Assembly: GCA_020853075.1 (NCBI GenBank)
Contig: JADYZS010000238.1
Span: forward strand, 1 to 11,300
From: Anaerolineae bacterium
Lineage (GTDB): Bacteria; Chloroflexota; Anaerolineae; JADYZS01
Length of the DNA: 11,300 nucleotides
Reading direction: 5' to 3'
This document shows positions 5,042 through 11,300 of this stretch, piece after piece. The translations under genes were made by a program, and so were the position numbers. Each line of letters starts with the position of its first letter. Position 1 is the first letter of the stretch. The notes under the pieces are model-generated. The model saw only the letters and a program-made list of their open reading frames with translations. It had not been told where the DNA came from and did no database searches.

Positions 5042-5920
5042 ATGCCTGAAACGATCCTGGAGCGGCTATCGCGTCCGGGCGTCTTGGTGGCGGACGGCGC
5101 GACGGGCACCAACTTGCAGCAGATGGGGCTGGCGCGCGGCGTCGCTCCGGAGATGTGGATCATGGAGCGACCGGAGGCGATCCGCGCGTTGCACCGTTCC
5201 TTTCTGGAGGCGGGCTCCGATTACGTGCTGACCTGCACCTTCGGCGGCACGCGACTGCGCCTGCGCCACGCGGGCCTGGAGGATCGCGTGGTTGAGGTCA
5301 ACCGCCGCGCCGTGGAGTTGGCGCGCGCCGAGACGGATGGCCGCGCGTTTGTGGCGGGCGACATAGGGCCGACGGGCGAACTCCTGGATCCTTTGGGTGA
5401 GTTGTCCTACGAAGGCGCGGTAGAAGCCTTTGCGGAGCAGGCGCAGGGGTTGGCCGAGGGCGGCGTGGATATGTTCTCCATTGAGACGATGAGCGATCTG
5501 CGCGAGGTGCAGGCGGCCATTGAAGGGGTGCGTCGCGTCTCAAACCTCCCCATCTTCGCCACCATGACCTTTGACATGGGAGGCTTCACCATGATGGGCG
5601 TGAAGCCGGCGGACGCGGTCAATGCTATGGTGGACTGGGGCGCGGCGGTGGTGGGTGCGAACTGTGGCCGCGCCTTGGATGAGATGGAAACGGTCATCGC
5701 GGCCATGCACGCGGCGCGGCCCGACGCGCTCCTCATCGCCAAGCCCAACGCGGGCCTCCCCGAAATAGCGGACGACGATTCCATCGTTTATAAAGTGACG
5801 CCGGAGGAGATGGCAGATTACGCGCGTCGCTACGTGAGACAGGGTGCGCGCGTCGTCGGCGGCTGCTGCGGCTCCACCGCCCGGCACGTCGCCGCCATCG
5901 CCAAGGCGGTGAAGGGGTAG
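5042..5920 (+). CDS. Homocysteine S-methyltransferase family protein (MetH N-terminal-like, stand-alone)
   Basis: A 292-residue TIM-barrel protein matching the homocysteine-binding module of MetH, BHMT and MmuM. It has the opening D-G-A-T-G-T-N (18-24), the barrel motif FVAGDIGPTGE (103-113), and the zinc ligands C208 in GANCG and C275/C276 in GGCCGST. All three zinc cysteines are present, so it is probably active. It would transfer a methyl group to homocysteine to form methionine. The donor is not visible: the corrinoid, folate and reactivation domains of full MetH are absent, so it either works with a separate corrinoid protein or uses a small methyl donor such as S-methylmethionine or a betaine. 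GAGGAG 7 bases upstream sets the start. Its neighbours do not point to a methyl pathway. Confidence 0.87.
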   Translation: MPETILERLSRPGVLVADGATGTNLQQMGLARGVAPEMWIMERPEAIRALHRSFLEAGSDYVLTCTFGGTRLRLRHAGLEDRVVEVNRRAVELARAETDGRAFVAGDIGPTGELLDPLGELSYEGAVEAFAEQAQGLAEGGVDMFSIETMSDLREVQAAIEGVRRVSNLPIFATMTFDMGGFTMMGVKPADAVNAMVDWGAAVVGANCGRALDEMETVIAAMHAARPDALLIAKPNAGLPEIADDDSIVYKVTPEEMADYARRYVRQGARVVGGCCGSTARHVAAIAKAVKG

Positions 5921-5969
5921 ATAGGATACTGCGCTACGCTCCCCCCGCTCCAAAACCACCCGACCGACG

Positions 5970-8924
5970 CTATGCTATCGGGGCCTGCCAGCAGTTGTAA
6001 CGATAACCCACAATTGCCATCCCCAACAAAACGACCAGGCTGATCCCGCTGATCGCCGCACCCCAGCGTAGCGTGTCCGGCGCGTAGGCAAACTCCACGC
6101 GATGCTGTCCCGGCGGCAGATAGACGGAGCGGAAGAGGAGGTTCGCTCGCCGGATCGTCACTGGCACGCCATCTACCGTCGCCTGCCAGCCGGGGTAATG
6201 TGTATCCGTCAGCACCAGGTAGCCGGCCTGGGCCAGAGCCGTATCTAACACGACTCGCTCTGGCTCGTAGGTGACCACGCGCACCGTGTCACCGGAGGTC
6301 TCAACAGGATCAGATAGAGCCTCGCCCGCTGACAGAATAGCCTGGTCAGCAGGATTGAAAGCAGGATCGGCCAGGGCTATCAACACCGCTTCGTCGTCCG
6401 GCATCACGCGCGCGCGATGGACGACGTAGGCCCTCGGCAACAGATCCAGGTTCTCATAGACCTTCACGTCGCCCGAATGGACGCGACGCAGCCGTTGCTC
6501 CGTGGACGCCAACACAGGCCGGTGCGCGCCTGTGCGGGTATCCACCAGGCTCAGGCCGCGCACGACCCAAGAGCCTTCATTCGCCAATAATCGTAGCGTG
6601 ATGCGCGCGGGCGTCATCGGCCTACCGGCAAAGGGCAAGACGGCCACGTAGTCATGGCCGCTGGGGTCATCGCGCCACTCGTGACCGGCCCGCGCCTGGC
6701 GGTGCGCCACGTCTGGCCCATAGACACCCTCGGCAGTATCTATCCCCGCGCGCAGCGCCAGCCTCTCCTCGCGCCCCTGCGCGTCGGTCAGGATGATCTC
6801 CCCTACCACCGCGCCGTCAGAGAGCCGGGCGCCGTCCTGCAGATGCGAGAGGACGCCCAACGCCGTGGCCGAAAGCGTTGGTTCCGGCGCAACGGTCAAA
6901 GTCTGCACGCCGCCCTTCGCCAGCACCGCCGTCTGTTCCAGGTCGTAATAAACGTCATCCAGCCAGAGATCATAGACCTTATCCGTAATAACGTATTTCA
7001 CGTTCAGAAGGTTCAAAAGGCGAGCCTGCGGGATCTCTTTCAATTGCTCGCGCAACCTGCCGTCGGGCGACAACCGTTCTGGTGGCAGGAAAAGACGCTG
7101 CAACTGGACGTAGCGGCGCAGCGGCAAAACGCCGCCGTCGTAGCCGTCCACCCCTGCGACGCGATAGAGGAGGGGTAGGTTCGGCGCGAGGATCTCCTTC
7201 TCTTTCGTGGCGATGGTGAAGTCGTAGATTTCCTTTTCCGATAGCCGACCTGCGAAGAGTTGCCTGATCTCTGGCAGGTCGCCGGTATCAAAGGTGAGGC
7301 CGGACATGCTCATAAACCGCCAGAGGCCGGGGTCGCGCAACAAGGCCGCGGTAGCTGTGCGCAGCGACGAGAGCGCCTCCGGCGCGGTGGGGTGCGCATG
7401 GGGCAAGGTGCGCCCTGCCAGCCACAATTCGCCTGCGACCGCTAATACCAGGAGACCGCCGCGCGTCCACTGTAACCGCCGCGGCCACCGCTCGCCTTGC
7501 GCCAGCACCCAGGCCAGAAGCGCGAACCAGCCCCACACGGCCCAGGTGACCAGGTCCGGTTTGCGCAGCCAGACGAGAAAAGCCAGCAAGGCGATGCCGC
7601 CGAGAACCTTAGCCATCGGTTGGAAACCGACGGCAAACGGCTTAGGAAACCCGCTTTGCGGGTTTCCTGTACCTACCAGCCGTCGGATTTTATCCGATGG
7701 CGACCTGTTCTTAGGACGCGGCCATCGCAGGCCCGTTCTCAGCAGCGATTCCGCGCCGATGCCCGCCAGAAGCGCGACGGCGAGGGTAAAGAGCACGAGC
7801 CAACGTGCGGGCACGCGGAAGAGGGCGAACCCCGGCAGCACTTTGTAGAGCACGAAGTAGAAGGGATTGTAACCGCCGAAAGCAAGGGCCAGCCCGATGA
7901 TGGCGAGGGCGACGAAGAACCATCCCCGGCGCACCTGCGCCGCGCGGCGCGCGCCCACCAAAGCCAGGGCCAACCCGATGATGCCTACGTAGGCGACGAA
8001 TTCGGTGAACGCGGGCGACCCGAACGATTCTTCCAGGCTTTGCCCATAAGCAGGGAGAAGGGTGTAGAGGAGCGCGCGCGGGCGGAGGGAGAACGATATG
8101 GCCTCGCGATAGGTAAGCCCCTCGCTGCGGATAGATAGACGAGAGAGTTCTGCCGTGGGCAGGAGTTGCACCGCGGCCAGTGCTAAGCCCAGCGCGACGG
8201 CGATGGCGACGGCCACCAGCGGGAGCCAACGTATCTGACGCCACATCGCCCCAAAACCGCCGCGCCGCGCCGACCAAACGGGAATAACCGAGGGCCGGAG
8301 CGCGTAGAGGCTGAGACCGCAGAGACTGATGTAGGCGAGTTGTGTATGCCCCGCCAGGAGCATAAGGCCAACGACCAGCCCCAGGCCCGACACCGGAGCC
8401 CAACGGAGGTGGCGCACCCCCTCCGGCGCTCCCGTATCCAGCAAGAGCATCGCCAGCGGCAGCCAGGCCACCGTACTCAGGTGGCTGATGTGTTCGGCTT
8501 GCCCGCCCACGTAGCCGCTCCCCATCCAGACCGTCGCCGCTACGAGCGCGCCGGGGCGTCCAAGACCGAGGCTGCGCCGCGCCAGCGCGTAGGTGAAGAG
8601 TCCGCCTAGCCAGACGTGGAGCACGAAGGAGGCCGCCAACGCGCGCGGGGCCCACAGGAGAAGGCGCAGCGGCCAATGGAGAGGATAGAGCACCGCGACA
8701 GGCGGGTTCGCCAGGAAAGGAACGCCCAGGAAGAGGTAAGGATTCCAGAGAGGGAGGCGGCCCTGTCGCAATGCTTCGGCTGCGTAGTCCCAGTAAGGCA
8801 CGAAGTAGTTGAAGAAGTCAATCCCTACCAGGATGCGGTTGGTCAGCACCAGCGGCCAGAAGAGAGCCACCGCGTAGAAGGTCAGAAGGATGGGCGCGAG
8901 GGGCCGTGCCCCGCGCGCGGTCAC
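5970..8924 (-). CDS. YfhO-family large membrane protein (GT-C-type glycosyltransferase), with in-frame repeat insertion
   Basis: A 984-residue protein. The first half is a polytopic membrane domain with an early acidic motif (GIDFFNYFVPYWDY, D36) and GRLPLWNPY...G.PFLANP (55-73). The second half is a large non-membrane region, then a C-terminal beta region with YPGWQATVDG and LPPGQHRVEF and a last helix. This order is typical of YfhO-like proteins, which in Gram-positive bacteria take part in glycosylating envelope polymers; the substrate here is unknown. The start is GTG at 8924, in a GTGA overlap with the stop of the GT39 gene, which implies translational coupling. Codons 409-437 are contributed by the 88-bp palindromic repeat, in a loop between two membrane segments. 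The gene is otherwise uninterrupted. Confidence 0.87.
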   Translation of the reverse strand: MTARGARPLAPILLTFYAVALFWPLVLTNRILVGIDFFNYFVPYWDYAAEALRQGRLPLWNPYLFLGVPFLANPPVAVLYPLHWPLRLLLWAPRALAASFVLHVWLGGLFTYALARRSLGLGRPGALVAATVWMGSGYVGGQAEHISHLSTVAWLPLAMLLLDTGAPEGVRHLRWAPVSGLGLVVGLMLLAGHTQLAYISLCGLSLYALRPSVIPVWSARRGGFGAMWRQIRWLPLVAVAIAVALGLALAAVQLLPTAELSRLSIRSEGLTYREAISFSLRPRALLYTLLPAYGQSLEESFGSPAFTEFVAYVGIIGLALALVGARRAAQVRRGWFFVALAIIGLALAFGGYNPFYFVLYKVLPGFALFRVPARWLVLFTLAVALLAGIGAESLLRTGLRWPRPKNRSPSDKIRRLVGTGNPQSGFPKPFAVGFQPMAKVLGGIALLAFLVWLRKPDLVTWAVWGWFALLAWVLAQGERWPRRLQWTRGGLLVLAVAGELWLAGRTLPHAHPTAPEALSSLRTATAALLRDPGLWRFMSMSGLTFDTGDLPEIRQLFAGRLSEKEIYDFTIATKEKEILAPNLPLLYRVAGVDGYDGGVLPLRRYVQLQRLFLPPERLSPDGRLREQLKEIPQARLLNLLNVKYVITDKVYDLWLDDVYYDLEQTAVLAKGGVQTLTVAPEPTLSATALGVLSHLQDGARLSDGAVVGEIILTDAQGREERLALRAGIDTAEGVYGPDVAHRQARAGHEWRDDPSGHDYVAVLPFAGRPMTPARITLRLLANEGSWVVRGLSLVDTRTGAHRPVLASTEQRLRRVHSGDVKVYENLDLLPRAYVVHRARVMPDDEAVLIALADPAFNPADQAILSAGEALSDPVETSGDTVRVVTYEPERVVLDTALAQAGYLVLTDTHYPGWQATVDGVPVTIRRANLLFRSVYLPPGQHRVEFAYAPDTLRWGAAISGISLVVLLGMAIVGYRYNCWQAPIA
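7613..7700 (-). repeat. 88-bp palindromic element, copy A, in frame inside the YfhO gene
   Basis: Bounded by CCATCGG and CCGATGG. In coding orientation, the left end carries a hairpin TCGGAT-AAA-ATCCGA, the centre GGAAACCCGC-AAA-GCGGGTTTCC, and the right end TCGGTT-TCC-AACCGA. The two ends can also pair with each other (7 bp, a 7/7 internal loop, 8 bp). It encodes 29 codons without a stop. It matches copy B at 84 of 88 positions. Confidence 0.85.
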
Positions 8925-10918
8925 GGGTTCACCCCGCGCACGATCTCATATAACGTGAAGGCCGTCTCCTCGTTCACCGTCACGCCGTACATGAGGGCCA
9001 TTCCCATATCGTGCAGTGCGAGGGTCGTGTCCACACCGCCTGCCGAAGCCTGGGAGGAAAGTATGACGTAGGCGGGGCGGCTACGACGCTGAATATCCTC
9101 GGCCAGTGCCGTCGGGTCCGCATACCAACGTGCCTCCGGCCCGCCGTCAAAGAGGTAGTACGCCAGATGCCAACCCAGGTCCTGGTGGTACAAAGTGGCA
9201 TCCGCGGGGAGTTGCGTCCGCACCCAGGCCGCAACCTGCTCCAGACCGGCATACGCGCCGTGATCGCCGCCCACAGGGAGGCGGGAAAGGGCGGCGTTGC
9301 GCGCGGGCCCCGGCAGAGTCACCAGGAGAAAGAGGATAAGCCCTGCCAGATAGGCGCGGCTCTTTGTCCACGTCAGAGGGAATAGAAGCCCTCGCGCCAG
9401 GAGGAGCACGGCCAGGGGCGCGAGAGGCACCAGGTAACGATCCCACGGCTGGAAACTCACCAGGCCGTGCAAGAGCAGGAAACTCGCGCCATAGCCCAAC
9501 ACGACGAGGTCGGCGCGCGCCGCCCCGGTGAGGTGGCGGCGCGAGGCCCAGGCCGCGCCCAGGAGCAGCGCGATGCTGAGAAGCAGGACCAGGGTTAGCC
9601 ACGGCGAAGCGACCAGATAGGCCAACAACTCTGCCCAGTCGCAGGCTCGCTCCCCCCACTCCCCAGGTACGGTCAGCCGCAGACCGCCGTAGGCAATCCA
9701 ACTCCTTTCCCAGAAACTGGGCCAAACGTGCCAGCGCAGGCTATCCCACCAGGTGAGGAGGGCAAAGATGGGGAGGAAGCCGATGAGTAGCCTAAGCCAT
9801 CGGATAAAATCCGACGGCTGGTAGGTACAAGAAACCCGCAAAGCGGGTTTTCTAACCCGTTTGCCGTCGGTTTCTAACCGATGGGCAGGTCTCTTCAGAA
9901 AACCTCTGAGGCATGTTCTCCTCTGACCTCGTGCGGCGAGTATAGCATCCCTCCCGTTGAGAATATCACCTCCGGCGGAGGGAACGCTCACGGGACTTTC
10001 CTTCCCTCTCCCCTTCGGGGAGAGGGTTGAAGAAGAGCGCTCTCCCTCTCCCCGTTGGGGAGAGGGGAGGCCGCGAAGCGTCCCGTCGCTTGCACCTAGT
10101 CGGCGCAAGCCGACAAGGCACGCGGGGGTGAGGGGGAATCCTGCCCTTACAGTTAGAGCCCCATTAGAATCTGTATTTTCTTTGAAGGAGCGGGCGAAGG
10201 GGATAGGTGGGGGCACAGTTACCACGGGCAATGGCAGCGCCCCTTCCGCCGCTAAGAGAGGATAGAACCGCCAGGGCCGGCCCCTGGCTTGCCCTTCCCG
10301 CCGGGGCGCAATCCGGCCCAGACCCCATACTAGCGGCACAAACAGGAGCCCCTGCTGCTTCGTCGCCACCGCCAGACCGAGAGCCAACCCCGCCCCGACC
10401 CATCTTCCGCGCACGGCCAGGAGACAGGCGAGCAGTCCCCACATAACCAGCAGCGGATCGGTGAAAGCAGTCGGCGCGAAGGAGATGGCGAAGGGCGAGG
10501 TAGCATAAAGAACCAGCGCCAGGAGCGCGACAGAACGGCCATACAGCGCGCGCGCCAGGGTGAACAAGATCGGGAGGCTCAGAACGCTCGCCAGAACGCT
10601 GGGGAACCGCGCGACGGCAACGCCTGGGCCCAAAATCCGGAAGGCGAAAGCCACTATGTAGGTAAATAGGGGAGGCTTGTCCACCGGGACAGAGAGGAGG
10701 GCCAGGTCACGCCCGCTGGCCGCGAGCCGCGCCCAATGCGCGTAAAGCGCCTCGTCGGGGTGCAGCGGGTTGCCATCCCACGATACGAGACGCAGCCCAA
10801 AACCTAACAAGAGAGTCAGGATGATACAGGCTGTTGACGCCGCGTGCCCGCCGGGCCGCGCCCATCTGGACAGGATAACGGCCAGGTAGCCGCGTGCCCT
10901 CTCTATGGTTTCCGCCAT
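8921..10918 (-). CDS. GT39-family (PMT/ArnT-like) membrane glycosyltransferase with large repeat-derived insertion
   Basis: A 665-residue polytopic protein. The first luminal loop carries HPDEALYAHW (D55, E56), the catalytic acidic motif of GT-C enzymes of the PMT/ArnT type. DKPPLFTY follows at 80-87 and several membrane helices after that, and QPWDRYLVPLAP in the C-terminal half is the usual motif before a late helix. Such enzymes transfer a sugar from polyprenyl phosphate to a lipid, protein or glycan outside the membrane. Residues about 219-374 do not look like this family. They are Gly/Arg/Ser/Pro-rich and coincide with repeat DNA at 9797-10264. Removing them would join GRPWRF to LRLLIGFLPIF, a plausible uninterrupted stretch. 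The gene follows the GT2 gene by 18 bp and overlaps YfhO by 4 bp. No strong ribosome site is seen at the start. Confidence 0.87.
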   Translation of the reverse strand: MAETIERARGYLAVILSRWARPGGHAASTACIILTLLLGFGLRLVSWDGNPLHPDEALYAHWARLAASGRDLALLSVPVDKPPLFTYIVAFAFRILGPGVAVARFPSVLASVLSLPILFTLARALYGRSVALLALVLYATSPFAISFAPTAFTDPLLVMWGLLACLLAVRGRWVGAGLALGLAVATKQQGLLFVPLVWGLGRIAPRREGQARGRPWRFYPLLAAEGALPLPVVTVPPPIPFARSFKENTDSNGALTVRAGFPLTPACLVGLRRLGASDGTLRGLPSPQRGEGERSSSTLSPKGRGKESPVSVPSAGGDILNGRDAILAARGQRRTCLRGFLKRPAHRLETDGKRVRKPALRVSCTYQPSDFIRWLRLLIGFLPIFALLTWWDSLRWHVWPSFWERSWIAYGGLRLTVPGEWGERACDWAELLAYLVASPWLTLVLLLSIALLLGAAWASRRHLTGAARADLVVLGYGASFLLLHGLVSFQPWDRYLVPLAPLAVLLLARGLLFPLTWTKSRAYLAGLILFLLVTLPGPARNAALSRLPVGGDHGAYAGLEQVAAWVRTQLPADATLYHQDLGWHLAYYLFDGGPEARWYADPTALAEDIQRRSRPAYVILSSQASAGGVDTTLALHDMGMALMYGVTVNEETAFTLYEIVRGVNP
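9797..9884 (+). repeat. 88-bp palindromic element, copy B, inside the GT39 gene
   Basis: Same length and ends as copy A, with four differences. Relative to its host gene it is in the opposite orientation to copy A, and it is read in a different phase: it begins at the third base of codon 345 and ends at the third base of codon 374. It encodes a basic peptide including HRLETDGKRVRKPAL, without a stop. Confidence 0.85.
9969..10136. repeat. Composite CCCTCTCCC-type repeat block inside the GT39 gene
   Basis: In plus orientation the parts are: hairpin-plus-tail module copy 3 (9969-9999, hairpin CCTCC-GGC-GGAGG); hairpin CCCTCTCCCC-TTC-GGGGAGAGGG (10004-10026); the 10-bp palindrome AGAGCGCTCT (10034-10043); a second hairpin CCCTCTCCCC-GTT-GGGGAGAGGG (10044-10066); the palindrome GTCGGC-GCAA-GCCGAC (10099-10114); and an end GGGGTGAGGGGG. 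The order module-then-hairpin is the same as in the minus strand of 4901-4970. All of it is translated in the GT39 frame without a stop. Confidence 0.7.
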
Positions 10919-10936
10919 ATCGTCTGGCTGCCGGCC

Positions 10937-11300
10937 CTAATCTACGAAGCGGTACTTCACCAAAGTCCACAACGCCACAAAACCGTCGCGCCAGGTGATC
11001 TTCTTGCCTTCGGAATATTCCCGACCGGCGTAGGAGATAGGGACTTCAAAAATGCGGTTCCCGCGTTTGAGGACTTTCGCGGTAACCTCCGGCTCAAAGT
11101 CAAAGCGGCGAGAGCGGAGAGGAATAGAGCGGATCACATCCGCCCGAAAAACCTTGTAGCCCGTTTCCATATCGGTGAGGATGGCGTTATAAAAGATATT
11201 GGTCACCAGGGTCAGCACCTTGTTGCCTACGGCACTCCAGAAGCGCATCGCCGTGCGTGGCCCTCCCAGAAAACGGGAGCCATAGACGACGCGCGCCTTC
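10937..11300 (-). CDS. GT2 glycosyltransferase, DPM1/GtrB-like (partial, C-terminal part)
   Basis: The gene continues beyond the window's right edge; about 121 C-terminal residues are visible. They begin KARVVYGSRF, the conserved GSR stretch of polyprenyl-phosphate glycosyltransferases, followed by TDMETGYKVFRADVIRS, RFDFEPEVTAKVLKRG and EVPISYAGR-YSEGKKI. These are typical of the DPM1/GtrB group, which attaches a sugar from a nucleotide donor to polyprenyl phosphate at the cytoplasmic face. The N-terminal nucleotide-binding and DxD motifs lie outside the window. No C-terminal membrane helices follow, as in soluble DPM1-type enzymes. It lies 18 bp ahead of the GT39 gene, whose product would use the lipid-linked sugar. 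Confidence 0.87.
   Translation of the reverse strand, partial: KARVVYGSRFLGGPRTAMRFWSAVGNKVLTLVTNIFYNAILTDMETGYKVFRADVIRSIPLRSRRFDFEPEVTAKVLKRGNRIFEVPISYAGREYSEGKKITWRDGFVALWTLVKYRFVD

Noticed and set aside
7497..8138. Plus-strand open frame antisense to the YfhO gene containing the 88-bp element peptide
   Set aside because: The rest of the frame is a charged, low-complexity shadow of the membrane protein. Only the repeat-derived part resembles anything else.
9969..10136. CRISPR-like array from repeated CCCTCTCCC hairpins
   Set aside because: There are only two close copies, no regular spacers and no cas genes, and the same units occur singly elsewhere as dispersed palindromes.
8921..10918. 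GT39 gene as a pseudogene broken by repeats
   Set aside because: The frame stays open through the insert, the catalytic motif and the C-terminal motifs are intact, and the operon overlap with YfhO is kept. Loss of function cannot be excluded, but there is no stop or frameshift.

Overview
The window is about 60% GC by eye and gene-dense. It looks like a chromosome segment from a free-living bacterium, most probably a member of the Chloroflexota. That guess rests on gene content and on the style of the interspersed repeats (GTCATTCTGAG-type, CCCTCTCCC-type and CCATCGG-type palindromes), not on a marker gene. No rRNA, tRNA, CRISPR array, transposase gene or phage gene was seen. No gene-free stretch exceeds 300 bases; the longest gaps are about 132-158 bp.

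Layout. Positions 2-112 hold the 3' end of an unidentified plus-strand gene, followed by a nested palindromic repeat (153-261). Next is a minus-strand metal-homeostasis operon read from 3290 down to 271: a DtxR/MntR-family regulator, a Tat-exported two-domain multicopper oxidase, and a ZIP-family metal transporter with an extra N-terminal extracytoplasmic domain. The regulator has a good sigma70-type promoter so close to the ATG that its mRNA should be leaderless, and a 14-bp near-palindrome covers the start codon. Divergent from this operon, on the plus strand, are an Est30-like alpha/beta hydrolase (3423-4193), a Tpx-type peroxiredoxin (4310-4885) preceded by two promoter-like sites, and a stand-alone homocysteine S-methyltransferase-like protein (5042-5920).

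From 11300 down to 5970 the minus strand carries an envelope-glycosylation operon. It consists of the C-terminal part of a DPM1/GtrB-like GT2 glycosyltransferase, a GT39 (PMT/ArnT-like) membrane glycosyltransferase, and a 984-residue YfhO-family membrane protein that overlaps GT39 by 4 bp. The likely logic is that the GT2 enzyme loads a sugar onto polyprenyl phosphate and the membrane proteins use that lipid-linked sugar outside the cytoplasmic membrane.

The most unusual signal is repeat DNA inside genes. An 88-bp palindromic element occurs once in the YfhO gene (7613-7700) and once in the GT39 gene (9797-9884). The copies match at 84 of 88 positions, lie in opposite orientation relative to their genes, and leave both genes open. 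In GT39 the copy is part of a larger block (about 9797-10264, roughly 156 codons) that also contains CCCTCTCCC hairpins and a hairpin-plus-tail module seen again at 171-200 and 4935-4970. The arrangement resembles the protein-coding palindromic elements known from Rickettsia, with a different sequence and in another kind of bacterium.
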